Positions 27,502-37,504 of a stretch of 64,000 bases of DNA are shown one piece after another. The translations under genes were made by a program, and so were the position numbers. Position 1 is the stretch's first letter; each line of letters starts with the position of its first letter. The notes below the pieces were generated by a model. The model was given only the letters and a program-made list of their open reading frames with translations. It made no database searches and was not told the origin of the DNA. The stretch comes from Pseudorhizobium pelagicum. GTDB taxonomy: Bacteria > Pseudomonadota > Alphaproteobacteria > Rhizobiales > Rhizobiaceae. The stretch spans positions 124,001 through 188,000 of the forward strand of contig JOKI01000004.1 of NCBI GenBank assembly GCA_000722615.1, in the 5' to 3' direction.

Positions 27502-28737
27502 ATGTTTACTCGTGCATTTGCAGCCGCTTTGGCGGCTACCGTCGTGCTGCCACTCGGTGCCGCACAGGCAACGGATCTGGAGGTGACGCATTGGTGGACG
27601 TCCGGCGGGGAGGCTGCTGCGGTCGCCGAACTCGCCAAGGCGTTCGACGCCACCGGCAACAAATGGATCGACGGTGCTATCGCCGGCGCCGGCAGCACAG
27701 CCCGCCCGATCATGATCAGCCGCATCACCGGTGGTGATCCGATGGCCGCCACCCAGTTCAACCACGGCCGTCAGGCGCAGGAACTGGTGGAAGCCGGCCT
27801 GATGCGCGATCTGACGGCAGTTGCCGAAGAGGGCAACTGGAAAGAGGTGATCAAGCCTTCGAGCCTGCTCGACAGTTGCACCCTCGACGGCAAGATCTAT
27901 TGCGTCCCGGTCAATATCCACTCCTGGCAGTGGCTCTGGCTCTCGAATGCTGCCTTCGAACAGGCGGGCGTCCCCGTGCCGAAGGACTGGAACGAGTTCG
28001 TCGCTGCGGCTCCCAAGCTGAGGGAGGCGGGGATCCAGCCGCTGGCGCTCGGCGGCCAGGCCTGGCAGGCCGGCGGCCTGTTCGACACGCTCGTCCTGTC
28101 TCTCGGCGGCAAGGAGGTCTATCAGTCCGTCTACGTCGACAAGGACGCCGACGTGGCGGCCGGACCGGAAATGGCGAAGGTCTTCGAGGCTGCGGCCCAG
28201 GCGCGCGACATGGCGGCCGGCAGCAATGTCCAGGACTGGAACCAGGCCACCAACATGGTGATCACCGGCAAGGCGGGCGGTCAGGTCATGGGTGACTGGG
28301 CGCAGGGCGAATTCCAGATCGCCGGCCAGGTTGCCGGCGAGGATTACAGCTGCCTGCCGGGTCTCGGCGTCAGCCCCTATATCACCACCGGCGGCGATGC
28401 CTTCTACTTCCCCATTCTCGACGACGAGGAAAAGTCTAAGGCGCAGGATGTCCTGGCGCAGAGCATGCTCGATCCTGCAACGCAGGTCGCATTCAACCTC
28501 AAGAAGGGCTCGCTGCCCGTCCGGGGTGACGTCGATCTGGCTGCCGCCAACGACTGCATGAAGAAGGGTCTGGAGATCGTGGCGCAGGGCAATGCCCTGA
28601 CCAGCACCGATCAGCTGCTCTCGGCCGACAGCCAGAAGCAGAAGGAGGATCTCCTCACGGAATTCTTCGCCAGCACGTCGATGAGCCCGGAAGCTGCCCA
28701 GGAGCGGCTTGCCGACATCATCTCCTCAGCTGACTGA
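27502..28737 (+). CDS. Carbohydrate ABC transporter substrate-binding protein (CUT1)
   Basis: 411 aa secreted sugar-binding protein of the extracellular solute-binding family 1. A signal peptide ends near GAAQA-TD. The mature start DLEVTHWWTSGGEAAAV and GDWAQGEFQIAG are typical of rhizobial glucose/oligosaccharide binders. Strong GGAGGAG precedes ATG 27502. First gene of a rightward operon with two permeases, an ATPase and glycoside hydrolases. The ligand cannot be read directly; context suggests a mannose- or xylose-containing oligosaccharide. Confidence 0.9.
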   Translation: MFTRAFAAALAATVVLPLGAAQATDLEVTHWWTSGGEAAAVAELAKAFDATGNKWIDGAIAGAGSTARPIMISRITGGDPMAATQFNHGRQAQELVEAGLMRDLTAVAEEGNWKEVIKPSSLLDSCTLDGKIYCVPVNIHSWQWLWLSNAAFEQAGVPVPKDWNEFVAAAPKLREAGIQPLALGGQAWQAGGLFDTLVLSLGGKEVYQSVYVDKDADVAAGPEMAKVFEAAAQARDMAAGSNVQDWNQATNMVITGKAGGQVMGDWAQGEFQIAGQVAGEDYSCLPGLGVSPYITTGGDAFYFPILDDEEKSKAQDVLAQSMLDPATQVAFNLKKGSLPVRGDVDLAAANDCMKKGLEIVAQGNALTSTDQLLSADSQKQKEDLLTEFFASTSMSPEAAQERLADIISSAD

Positions 28738-28874
28738 TCCCAAGCGGCCGCATCCGGCCGGCACTGTTCGCGGTGTCGGCCGGCCCACCGCTCTTTCACG
28801 TTAAAATCCCGCCGGCAGGCATCCGGTCCGCCTGCCTGCGGTCCAGCGATGTCGCGCTCGAGGAGGACACGACA

Positions 28875-29777
28875 ATGACAGGTCACGCGCCTGCCAAACG
28901 CCCCAACCAGCTTTTCCGCAATCTGAATTCCAAGATTGCCTCCATTCCGATGATCCTGATCGCCGTCGGAATCTTCTTCGGAGGCTCGATCTGGACGATC
29001 ATCTACTCGTTCACGAATTCCAAGCTTCTGCCGCGGATGTCCTTCGTGGGACTCGACCAGTACGAGCGGCTCTGGAGCACGTCGCGCTGGATCATCTCGA
29101 TCCAGAACCTGGCGATCTACGGGATCCTGTCGCTGATCTTCAGCCTGTTGATCGGGTTCATGCTGGCGGCGCTGATGGACCAGAAGATCCGTTTCGAGAG
29201 TGCGTTCCGGACGATCTTCCTCTACCCGTTTGCGCTATCCTTCATCGTCACCGGCCTCGTCTGGCAGTGGATCCTCAATCCCGAGTTCGGCGTCCAGGGC
29301 ATCGTCCGTTCGCTCGGCTGGGAGAGCTTCACCTTCGATCCGCTCTACAATCCCGACATCGTCATCTACGGCATCCTGATAGCCGGCCTGTGGCAAGGTA
29401 CGGGGCTCGTGATGTGCCTGATGCTCGCCGGCCTGCGCGGCATCGACGAGGACATCTGGAAGGCGTCGCGCGTCGACGGCATCCCGATGTGGCGCACCTA
29501 TCTCTTCATCGTCATCCCGATGATGCGGCCAGTCTTCATCACGACGTTGGTGATCATCGCGAGCGGCATCGTCAAGGTCTACGACCTCGTCGTTGCCCAG
29601 ACCAGCGGCGGTCCCGGCAATGCGTCGGAAGTGCCTGCCAAATACGTCTACGACTACATGTTCCAGGCCCAGAACCTCGGGCAGGGGTTTGCCGCCTCGA
29701 CGATGATGCTGCTGACCGTGGCGATCATCATCATTCCTTGGGCCTATCTCGAGTTCGGAGGCAAGAAGCGTGGCTAA
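28875..29777 (+). CDS. Sugar ABC transporter permease 1 (MalF-like)
   Basis: 300 aa inner-membrane permease with six predicted helices. The EAA coupling loop reads WKASRVDGIPMWRTYLFIVIP. ATG 28875 has AGGAGG eight bases upstream; the frame is open back to 28773 without support. It forms the pore with the next gene, which overlaps it by eight bases. Confidence 0.92.
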   Translation: MTGHAPAKRPNQLFRNLNSKIASIPMILIAVGIFFGGSIWTIIYSFTNSKLLPRMSFVGLDQYERLWSTSRWIISIQNLAIYGILSLIFSLLIGFMLAALMDQKIRFESAFRTIFLYPFALSFIVTGLVWQWILNPEFGVQGIVRSLGWESFTFDPLYNPDIVIYGILIAGLWQGTGLVMCLMLAGLRGIDEDIWKASRVDGIPMWRTYLFIVIPMMRPVFITTLVIIASGIVKVYDLVVAQTSGGPGNASEVPAKYVYDYMFQAQNLGQGFAASTMMLLTVAIIIIPWAYLEFGGKKRG

Positions 29778-30711
29778 CATCTCGACACTCAACACCACCG
29801 CCGCGGGCTTCGACGCCGTTGCCGCCGATGTCTCCGGCCCCCGCGGTCGCCGGCCGAAGCGGGCGCTCTCGCGCCGCAACATCATCCTCTACGGCACGCT
29901 GTTTGTCGCCGCACTCTACTACCTGGTGCCGCTCTACGTGATGGTCGTCACGTCGCTCAAGGGCATGCCTGAAATCCGCATGGGCAATATCTTTTCGCCG
30001 CCGATGGAGATCACCTTCGAACCCTGGGTCAAAGCCTGGGGAGAGGCCTGCACAGGGCTCAACTGCGACGGGCTGTCGCGCGGGTTCTGGAATTCCGTGC
30101 GAATCCTCGTGCCCTCCGTCGTCGTGTCGATCTTCGTGGCCTCCGTCAGCGGCTATTCGCTGGCCAATTGGCGCTTCAAGGGCTCGGAACTGTTCTTCTC
30201 GATCCTGATCATCGGCGCCTTCATTCCCTACCAGGTGATGATCTATCCGGTCGTCATCGCGCTGCGCGAACTCGGTGTCTACGGTACGCTGACGGGGCTG
30301 GTGATCGTTCACACGATCTTCGGCATGCCGATCCTGACGCTGCTCTTCCGCAACTACTTCGCCTCGCTGCCGGTGGAGCTATTCAAGGCGGCGCGCATCG
30401 ACGGTGCGGGATTCTGGCAGATCTACTTCCGCATCATGCTGCCCATGGCGCTGCCTATCTTCGTGGTGGCCATGATTCTGCAGGTGACCGGTATCTGGAA
30501 CGACTTCCTGTTCGGCGTCATCTTCACCCGGCCCGACAGCTATCCGATGACGGTGCAGCTCAACAACATCGTCAACTCCGTCCAGGGTGTGAAGGAGTAC
30601 AATGTCAACATGGCCGCGACGCTTCTGACGGGCGCCGTTCCCCTGATCGTCTATTTCGTTTCCGGCCGGCTTTTCGTCCGCGGCATCGCCGCAGGCGCAG
30701 TGAAGGGGTAA
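29770..30711 (+). CDS. Sugar ABC transporter permease 2 (MalG-like)
   Basis: 313 aa permease with six helices and the EAA loop FKAARIDGAGFWQIYFRIML. A roughly 38-residue cytoplasmic leader precedes the first helix (NIILYGTLFVAALYYLVPLY). It overlaps permease 1 by eight bases and is three bases from the ATPase gene, so expression is tightly linked. Confidence 0.92.
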   Translation: MANISTLNTTAAGFDAVAADVSGPRGRRPKRALSRRNIILYGTLFVAALYYLVPLYVMVVTSLKGMPEIRMGNIFSPPMEITFEPWVKAWGEACTGLNCDGLSRGFWNSVRILVPSVVVSIFVASVSGYSLANWRFKGSELFFSILIIGAFIPYQVMIYPVVIALRELGVYGTLTGLVIVHTIFGMPILTLLFRNYFASLPVELFKAARIDGAGFWQIYFRIMLPMALPIFVVAMILQVTGIWNDFLFGVIFTRPDSYPMTVQLNNIVNSVQGVKEYNVNMAATLLTGAVPLIVYFVSGRLFVRGIAAGAVKG

Positions 30712-30714
30712 TTC

Positions 30715-31803
30715 ATGACCAACAGCGTTTCCATCCGTGACCTTTCGCTCTCCTTCGGCGCGGTCAAGGTGCTGCAGAACCTCGATCTCGAAGTGCATGA
30801 CGGCGAGTTCCTCGTGCTGCTCGGCTCCTCGGGCTGCGGCAAGTCCACGCTTCTCAACTGCATCGCCGGCCTGCTGGAGCCGACCGGCGGGCAGATCTTC
30901 ATCAAGGGCAAGAATGTCACCTGGGAGGAGCCGAAGGACCGCGGCATCGGCATGGTGTTCCAGTCCTACGCACTCTACCCGCAGATGACGGTCGAGAAGA
31001 ACCTCTCGTTCGGGCTGCGCGTCGCCAAGGTGCCGAAGGACGATATCGACCGGCGCATCGCGCGCGCCTCCGAGATCCTGCAGATCGAGCCGCTGCTGAA
31101 GCGCAAGCCGGCGGAACTTTCCGGCGGCCAGCGGCAGCGCGTGGCGATCGGCCGGGCGCTGGTGCGCGACGTCGACGTCTTCCTGTTCGACGAGCCGCTC
31201 TCCAACCTCGACGCCAAGCTGCGCTCGGAGCTGCGCGTCGAAATCAAGCGGCTGCACCACGCGCTGAAGAACACCATGATCTACGTCACCCACGACCAGA
31301 TCGAGGCGCTGACGCTGGCCGACCGGATCGCCATCATGAAGAGCGGCGAGATCCAGCAGCTCGACGAGCCGATGACGATCTACAACCGGCCGGTGAACCT
31401 CTTCGTGGCGGGCTTCATCGGCTCGCCGTCGATGAACTTCCTGCGCGGCGAACTGGCGGAGGAGGGCGGTCGCACCGTGTTTCAGACCCACGGCGTTTCC
31501 TTCTCTCTGGACGGATATGATGCAGACTCGCCGCTCACGCCGGGCCGCAAGGTGGTGCTGGGGCTGCGCCCCGAACACATCCATGTCGACAATCACCAGG
31601 TCGGTTCCGAGATGCATGATGCGGTCGTCGACATCGAGGAGCCGATGGGTGCCGACAACCTGCTCTGGCTGAAGCACGCCGGGCATACGATGTCGGTTCG
31701 AATCGGCGGGGCGAAACGCTACGCGCCCGGCGCCAAGCTGCAGCTGTCCTTCGACATGACGGTGGCGTCCCTGTTCGACGCCGAGACGGAAGAGCGGGTC
31801 TGA
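30715..31803 (+). CDS. Sugar ABC transporter ATP-binding protein (MalK/UgpC type)
   Basis: 362 aa ATPase with Walker A GSSGCGKST, signature LSGGQRQRVAIG, Walker B VFLFDEPLSNLD and the switch histidine in IYVTHDQ. The C-terminal third is a TOBE/OB regulatory domain beginning near FIGSPSMNFL. It energises the permeases just upstream. ATPases of this type are sometimes shared by several sugar transporters. Confidence 0.94.
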   Translation: MTNSVSIRDLSLSFGAVKVLQNLDLEVHDGEFLVLLGSSGCGKSTLLNCIAGLLEPTGGQIFIKGKNVTWEEPKDRGIGMVFQSYALYPQMTVEKNLSFGLRVAKVPKDDIDRRIARASEILQIEPLLKRKPAELSGGQRQRVAIGRALVRDVDVFLFDEPLSNLDAKLRSELRVEIKRLHHALKNTMIYVTHDQIEALTLADRIAIMKSGEIQQLDEPMTIYNRPVNLFVAGFIGSPSMNFLRGELAEEGGRTVFQTHGVSFSLDGYDADSPLTPGRKVVLGLRPEHIHVDNHQVGSEMHDAVVDIEEPMGADNLLWLKHAGHTMSVRIGGAKRYAPGAKLQLSFDMTVASLFDAETEERV

Positions 31804-31811
31804 GTTCAGCC

Positions 31812-34250
31812 ATGCCATCCTCCAACCTCGACCTTTCCGGTGTCTGGAGCCTCGCGTCCGCGGACGCGGTGCATCGGGCCGACATGCCGCTTCCGGGCGA
31901 TGTGCACACGGCCCTGAAGGTCGCCGGACTGATCCCGGATCCCTATGAGGGCCGTAACGAGGAACAGGTGCAGTGGGTCGCCGAGCGCGACTGGGTCGTC
32001 GAGCGGCAGTTCGTCGTCGATGATCCAGATGGCAGGTGGTATCTGGACATCACTTATCTCGACACCGTCGCCATCGTCTTCATCAACGATGTTCCGGTGC
32101 TTTCGGCCGACAACTGCTTCCGGCGCTTTAGACCGGATATCACAGCGGCATTGCAGGCGGGCGAAAATACGATTCGCATCCATTTCCATTCGAGTATTGC
32201 CGCCGGCGCCGAGCGCCAGGCGCGGCAGCCCTTCTATGTTCCCTATCACCCCGGCAATTCGCCGATCCCGAACGGCAACATGCTGCGCAAGCCGCAATGC
32301 CATTTCGGCTGGGACTGGAACATCGCGATCGCTCCCCTCGGCCTCTACGGCGAGATTGCGCTGAAGCGCCTCGACCCGGCGCGCATCGAGCATGTGGTCA
32401 CCAGCCAGAGACATGTCGACGGCAGGGTCGAGCTGCATGTGGCGCTGACCCTTTATGCCGAAGAACCGACGGTCGTGCCTGTGCACTTCGATCTGGATGG
32501 TGATCGGATCAGGCTCGACTGCGGCGTCGCGGCGGGCGAGACGAAGGTCCATCATGTCTTCGAGATCGACGAGCCACGGCTCTGGTGGCCGGCGGGCAGC
32601 GGCGACCAGCACCTCTATCGGCTGACGGTCGACATCCCGGGCGAAACGGTGGCGCGCCAGATCGGCCTGCGCACGGTCGAACTGCTCACCGATCCGGACG
32701 AGGCGGGCAGCCGTTTCGCCTTCCGCATCAACGGCCGGGAGATCTTCTGCCGCGGTGCCAACTGGATACCGGCGGATGCTCTCTTCTCGCTCACCAGCCC
32801 GGAGAAGACGCAGGACCTGCTGCAGTCGGCCGTCGATGCCAACATGAACATGATCCGCGTCTGGGGTGGCGGCTTCTACGAGGCGGACTGGTTCTACGAC
32901 CTCTGCGACCGGCTCGGGCTGATGGTCTGGCAGGACTTCCAGTTCGCCTGCAACCTTTATCCGTCGACGCCGGATTTCCTCGACGATGTGGCAGAGGAGG
33001 TGGACTACCAGGTTCGCCGGCTGATCACGCATCCGTCGATCGTGCTCTGGTGCGGCGATAACGAGTTGGTCGGTGCGCTGACCTGGTTCAAGGAATCGAT
33101 CGAGAACCGCGACCGCTATCTCGTGTCCTACGACCGTCTCAACCGCACGATCGAGCAGGCGCTCCGAAAGGCGGCGCCGGACGCGATCTGGTGGCCGTCC
33201 AGCCCGGCCTCCGGCTATCTCGACTATGGCGACGCCTGGCATGCCGACGGCTCCGGCGACATGCACTACTGGTCCGTCTGGCACGAGAACAGGAGCTTCG
33301 ACAACTACCGCTCCGTCCGCCCCCGCTTCTGCTCGGAGTTCGGCTTTCAGTCCTATACCTCGCTGCCGGTCATCCAGACCTATGCCGATCCGAAGGACTT
33401 GAACATCGCCTCGCCGGTGATGGAGCACCACCAGAAGAACGCCGGTGGCAACGAGCGGATCGCGGCGACCATGTTCCGGTATTTCCGGTTCCCGAAGGAT
33501 TTTGCCAACTTCGTCTATCTGAGCCAGGTGCAGCAGGCGCTCGCCATTCGCACCGCGGTCGACTATTGGCGCTCCCTGAAGCCCCACTGCATGGGCACGC
33601 TCTACTGGCAGCTCAACGACACCTGGCCGGTCGCTTCGTGGTCGAGCCTCGACTATGGCGGCGGCTGGAAAATGTTGCACTATGTCGCCCGGCGCTTCTT
33701 CCAGCCGGTGGCGGTGGCCGCCATTCCGTCGGAGGACGGTGCGGAAATCCGTATCTCGCTCGTCAACGACACGATGGATGCCGTCAACGTGACGATCAAC
33801 CTCTCGACGGTCTCGCTGGACGGTATCCGCACGCCGCTGAAGAGCGTCGATGCCTTCTCTTCCCCGGATGCGGCCGTGACGGCGGTCACCCTGTCTGCGG
33901 CCGACCTTCCGCCGGATGCGATCCTGTTCTGGAGCTTCACGGCGACGAACGGGATGGGCGGCGAGGGGCACTATGTGCATGGCACCTACAAGGCGCTCGA
34001 TCTCACGCCGCCGGGCCTGGAGGTCTCCGTGTCGCCGGCGGGTGATGGCGCGATCGACCTCGTGGTGCAGGCGTCAGGCCTCGCCCTCTTCGTGATAGTC
34101 GAGAGCGATACGCCCGGCCGCTATTCCGACAACGCCTTCGACCTTGCCGCCGGCGAGAGCCGTCGGATCACCTTCACGCCCTCGGCGCCGAGTGCCGCAG
34201 GCCCCGTATTCCGCATATACGACCTCTATTCCTGCCAGTCGGCAGATTGA
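31812..34250 (+). CDS. Beta-mannosidase, glycoside hydrolase family 2
   Basis: 812 aa retaining glycosidase without a signal peptide, so it acts in the cytoplasm on imported oligosaccharides. The N-terminal jelly roll (1-180) is followed by an Ig-like domain and a TIM barrel. The acid/base Glu is E418 in WCGDNELVG, and the nucleophile Glu is E509 in FCSEFGFQSY; both contexts are those of beta-mannosidases. It starts 8 bases after the ATPase gene. Expected product is mannose released from beta-mannosides. Confidence 0.91.
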   Translation: MPSSNLDLSGVWSLASADAVHRADMPLPGDVHTALKVAGLIPDPYEGRNEEQVQWVAERDWVVERQFVVDDPDGRWYLDITYLDTVAIVFINDVPVLSADNCFRRFRPDITAALQAGENTIRIHFHSSIAAGAERQARQPFYVPYHPGNSPIPNGNMLRKPQCHFGWDWNIAIAPLGLYGEIALKRLDPARIEHVVTSQRHVDGRVELHVALTLYAEEPTVVPVHFDLDGDRIRLDCGVAAGETKVHHVFEIDEPRLWWPAGSGDQHLYRLTVDIPGETVARQIGLRTVELLTDPDEAGSRFAFRINGREIFCRGANWIPADALFSLTSPEKTQDLLQSAVDANMNMIRVWGGGFYEADWFYDLCDRLGLMVWQDFQFACNLYPSTPDFLDDVAEEVDYQVRRLITHPSIVLWCGDNELVGALTWFKESIENRDRYLVSYDRLNRTIEQALRKAAPDAIWWPSSPASGYLDYGDAWHADGSGDMHYWSVWHENRSFDNYRSVRPRFCSEFGFQSYTSLPVIQTYADPKDLNIASPVMEHHQKNAGGNERIAATMFRYFRFPKDFANFVYLSQVQQALAIRTAVDYWRSLKPHCMGTLYWQLNDTWPVASWSSLDYGGGWKMLHYVARRFFQPVAVAAIPSEDGAEIRISLVNDTMDAVNVTINLSTVSLDGIRTPLKSVDAFSSPDAAVTAVTLSAADLPPDAILFWSFTATNGMGGEGHYVHGTYKALDLTPPGLEVSVSPAGDGAIDLVVQASGLALFVIVESDTPGRYSDNAFDLAAGESRRITFTPSAPSAAGPVFRIYDLYSCQSAD

Positions 34251-34287
34251 CCTTTCAGCAGACGGGCCGCCGGCCCAGGAGGATGAC

Positions 34288-35052
34288 ATGACGAAACTCG
34301 GTTTCCAGCTCTATAGCGCCCGCAATTTCCCGCCGCTCGCCGATACACTCGCCGCACTCGGCAAGGCGGGCTATGCGGAGGTGGAGGGCTATGGCGCTCT
34401 CTACGCCACCTTCGACGAGAGCCAGCTGAAGGCGATGAAGGCCGATCTCGACGCCAACGGGCTGACCATGCCGACCGGCCATTTCGGCCTCGACCTTCTG
34501 GAAAAGGAGCCGGAACAGGCTCTGTTGATCGCAAAGACGCTTGGGCTTGAGGCGATCTACTGCCCGCATCTGCTGGCCGATCTGCGGCCGACGGACGCCG
34601 CCGGCTGGCGCGCTTTCGGCAAGCGCCTGTCCGAAGCCGGCAAGCGCTACCAGGATGCCGGCTACACCTTCGGCTGGCACAACCACGACTTCGAGTTCAA
34701 GACGCTGGAAGACGGCACGACCGCGCAGGAGCAGATCCTCGAAGGCGGGCCCGATCTCGCCTGGGAGGCCGACATCGCCTGGGTCATCCGCGGCGGTGCC
34801 GATCCGATGGCCTGGATCGACCGCTACGGCGACCGCATCACCGCCGTCCACGTCAAGGACATCGCTCCAGCGGCTGAAAACGCCGACGAGGACGGATGGG
34901 CGGATGTCGGCCACGGCACCGTCGACTGGAAGGGGCTGATGGCGGCGCTGCGCAGCAAGACGCAGACGAAGCACTACGTCGTTGAACACGACAATCCCAA
35001 TGATCTCGAACGTTTGATCTCGCGTTCGATCGCGGCCTTCAAGACCTACTGA
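34288..35052 (+). CDS. Sugar phosphate isomerase/epimerase family protein (TIM barrel)
   Basis: 254 aa protein of the xylose isomerase-like/AP endonuclease 2 fold. Metal-ligand residues typical of the family appear in FGWHNHDFEF, WEADIAWV, VHVKDI and VVEHDNP. ATG 34288 has AGGAGG upstream. Such proteins isomerise or epimerise sugars, or in some oxidative pathways cleave 3-keto-glycosides; which applies here is unknown. Pairing with the next gene, a Gfo/Idh/MocA oxidoreductase, fits the second idea. Confidence 0.83.
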   Translation: MTKLGFQLYSARNFPPLADTLAALGKAGYAEVEGYGALYATFDESQLKAMKADLDANGLTMPTGHFGLDLLEKEPEQALLIAKTLGLEAIYCPHLLADLRPTDAAGWRAFGKRLSEAGKRYQDAGYTFGWHNHDFEFKTLEDGTTAQEQILEGGPDLAWEADIAWVIRGGADPMAWIDRYGDRITAVHVKDIAPAAENADEDGWADVGHGTVDWKGLMAALRSKTQTKHYVVEHDNPNDLERLISRSIAAFKTY

Positions 35053-35073
35053 AAACTCTGATCGGAGCCTCGC

Positions 35074-36207
35074 ATGGCCAAGGAACTCGGTGTCGGCATC
35101 ATCGGATGCGGCAATATTTCAATCACCTATCTGGCGCTGGGGCCGCTGTTCAACGGCTTCAGGATTTTGGCCTGCGCCGACCTGAACCGCAGTGCAGCCG
35201 AACTGCGCGCGAAGGAATACGGCGTGAAGGCGCAGTCGATCGAGGAACTGCTTGCCAATGACGAACTCGACGTCATCGTCAACCTGACCATCCCCGACGC
35301 GCATTTCCTGGTCTCCAAGGCCATCCTGGAAGCCGGCAAGCACGTCTATTCGGAAAAGCCGCTGGTGCTGTCGCTCGAGGAGGGCGAGGAGTTGCGGCGG
35401 ATCGCGAAGGCGAAGAACCTGGCGATCGGCTGCGCTCCCGACACCTTCCTCGGCGGCGCCCACCAGCTGGCGCGCAAATATGTCGATGAGGGCGGCGTCG
35501 GGCGCATTACCTCCGGTACCTGCCACGTGATGAGCGCAGGGATGGAGATGTGGCACCCCAATCCGGGCTTTTTCTTCCTCAAGGGCGGCGGCCCGATCCT
35601 CGATCTCGGGCCCTATTATGTCGCCAACCTGATCAACCTGATCGGCCCGGTGAAGCGCGTCGGGGCGTTGACCTCTATGGCCAGCGCCAGCCGGACCATC
35701 ACCAGCGAGCCGCTCGCCGGACAGACGATCCCGGTGGAGACGCCGACCAACATCCATGCCCTCCTGGAGTTCGCAAACGGTGCGACGATTACCATGTCGG
35801 CGAGCTGGGATGTGTGGTCGCATCGCCATGCCAACATGGAGCTCTACGGCACGGAAGGGTCTCTCTATGTGCCGGATCCGAACTTCTTCGGCGGTCTCGT
35901 GGAGGCGTCGGGGCGGGACAAGGACATCAAGCCGCTGCCCGAATGGGATCATCCGTTCTCGAAGGCGAACCAGGAACACCCTAACGGTCCGCGCGCCAAC
36001 TACCGGGCGGCCGGTCTTGCCGACATGGCCATGGCGCTGATCGAGAAGCGCGATCCGCGCTGCTCGCTCGACCGCTCGCTGCACGGCATCGACGTGCTGA
36101 CCTCGATCCTGAAGTCCGGCGAGGAGGGGCGTTTCATCGACATGACGACGACCTGCACCCAGCCGGAACCGCTCGGGATCGACGAGGCGCTGGCCTTGCT
36201 GCGCTGA
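35074..36207 (+). CDS. Gfo/Idh/MocA family oxidoreductase
   Basis: 377 aa NAD(P)-dependent sugar or inositol dehydrogenase. The Rossmann motif GIIGCGNISITYLAL starts the protein and the family motif EKPLVLSLEEGEEL carries the catalytic Lys. The C-terminal alpha/beta domain runs from about residue 130. It probably oxidises a hydroxyl of a sugar derived from the imported oligosaccharide. It sits 21 bases after the isomerase gene. Confidence 0.88.
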   Translation: MAKELGVGIIGCGNISITYLALGPLFNGFRILACADLNRSAAELRAKEYGVKAQSIEELLANDELDVIVNLTIPDAHFLVSKAILEAGKHVYSEKPLVLSLEEGEELRRIAKAKNLAIGCAPDTFLGGAHQLARKYVDEGGVGRITSGTCHVMSAGMEMWHPNPGFFFLKGGGPILDLGPYYVANLINLIGPVKRVGALTSMASASRTITSEPLAGQTIPVETPTNIHALLEFANGATITMSASWDVWSHRHANMELYGTEGSLYVPDPNFFGGLVEASGRDKDIKPLPEWDHPFSKANQEHPNGPRANYRAAGLADMAMALIEKRDPRCSLDRSLHGIDVLTSILKSGEEGRFIDMTTTCTQPEPLGIDEALALLR

Positions 36208-36271
36208 TCGGCTATGTATGCGATGCGGGCCGCTCGCGCCCGCGTCGCATTTCCAAAGACAGGAGGATATC

Positions 36272-37315
36272 ATGGCCTGGCAACCGGCGGACGACCGTTA
36301 TTCCACCATGAAGTACAACCGCTGCGGCCATTCCGGCCTGAAGCTCCCGGCAATCTCGCTCGGGCTGTGGCACAATTTCGGCCATGACACGCCGCATGAG
36401 CGCAAAGAGGCGATCTGCCGCAAGGCCTTCGACCTCGGGATCACCCATTTCGACCTCGCCAACAACTACGGCCCGCCGGCCGGCAGCGCGGAAACCGCCT
36501 TCGGCGAAATCCTGCGCACCGATTTTGCCGGATATCGCGACGAGCTGATCATTTCATCCAAGGCCGGCTACAACATGTGGCCGGGCCCGTATGGCGAATG
36601 GGGCAGCCGCAAGTATCTGATCTCGTCCTGCGACCAGAGCCTGAAGCGCATGGGGCTCGACTATGTCGACATCTTCTATTCGCACCGCTTCGACCCCGAC
36701 ACGCCGCTTGAGGAGACCTGTGGCGCGCTCGACCAGATCGTGCGGTCGGGCAAAGCGCTCTACGTCGGAATCTCGTCCTACAATTCGAAGCGTACCCGCG
36801 AGGCCATGGCGATCCTGAAGGACCTCGGCACGCCGATCCTGATCCACCAGCCGAGTTATTCGATGATCAACCGCTGGGTGGAGGAGGACGGGCTCCTCGA
36901 CACGCTGGAGGACCTCGGCATAGGCTCGATCGTCTTCTCGCCGCTGGCGCAGGGAATGCTGACCTCCAAATATCTGGGGGGAATTCCGGACGACAGCCGG
37001 GCCGCCCAGGGCAAGTCGCTGCGCCCGGCCTTCCTCAACGACCGCAACATCGAGAACCTGCGCTCGCTCAACGCCATCGCCGAACGGCGCGGGCAGACGC
37101 TGGCGCAGATGGCGATTGCCTGGGTTCTGCGCGGCGGCCGAGTGACCACCGCCCTGATCGGCGCCAGCCGGCCGGAGCAGGTCGAGGATTGCGTCAGGGC
37201 ACTGGAGAAGCCCGATTTCACGGCGGAGGAACTGGCGGAAATCGACAGCTTCGCCAGGGACGCCGACATCAATCTCTGGGCGGCGTCGGCCGAGCGCGAG
37301 GGGCCGTCTCGCTGA
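36272..37315 (+). CDS. Aldo/keto reductase (YghZ/Gpr-like)
   Basis: 347 aa NADPH-dependent aldo/keto reductase, TIM barrel. The catalytic tetrad is recognisable as D (FDLANNYGP), Y (same segment), K (IISSKAGYNMWPGPYG) and H (YSHRFDPDTP). The closest well-known relatives reduce L-glyceraldehyde 3-phosphate and other short aldehydes. ATG 36272 follows AGGAGG. In this locus it may reduce or detoxify a carbonyl intermediate (inference). Confidence 0.88.
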   Translation: MAWQPADDRYSTMKYNRCGHSGLKLPAISLGLWHNFGHDTPHERKEAICRKAFDLGITHFDLANNYGPPAGSAETAFGEILRTDFAGYRDELIISSKAGYNMWPGPYGEWGSRKYLISSCDQSLKRMGLDYVDIFYSHRFDPDTPLEETCGALDQIVRSGKALYVGISSYNSKRTREAMAILKDLGTPILIHQPSYSMINRWVEEDGLLDTLEDLGIGSIVFSPLAQGMLTSKYLGGIPDDSRAAQGKSLRPAFLNDRNIENLRSLNAIAERRGQTLAQMAIAWVLRGGRVTTALIGASRPEQVEDCVRALEKPDFTAEELAEIDSFARDADINLWAASAEREGPSR

Positions 37316-37332
37316 TTGACAGCGAGAGCTGC

Positions 37333-37470
37333 CCCTCACCCTAACCCTCTTCCCGCAAGCGGGGCGAGGGGACGTGCCCTGCCGGAGCGTCGATCGGATG
37401 GAGACGGTACCGCGTTCGTCCTTCTCCCCATTTTTGATGGGGAGAAGGTGCCGGCAGGCGGATGAGGGGT
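37333..37470. repeat. RIME-like intergenic mosaic repeat
   Basis: About 138 bases with two palindromes, as in Rhizobium-specific intergenic mosaic elements. The first is CCCTC-TT-CCCGC / GCGGG-GC-GAGGG at 37345-37370; the second is CCTTCTCCCCAT / ATGGGGAGAAGG at 37420-37448. The ends CCCCTCA and TGAGGGG are complementary. It lies between the reductase and GH43 genes and could attenuate or stabilise the transcript. Confidence 0.8.
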
Positions 37471-37504
37471 ATTTGCAGATATTCGACTTTGGAGGAGTGA
37501 CACC

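Noticed and set aside
31806..33980. 724-aa open frame on the minus strand
   Set aside because: Antisense shadow of the GH2 beta-mannosidase, which has clear catalytic motifs.
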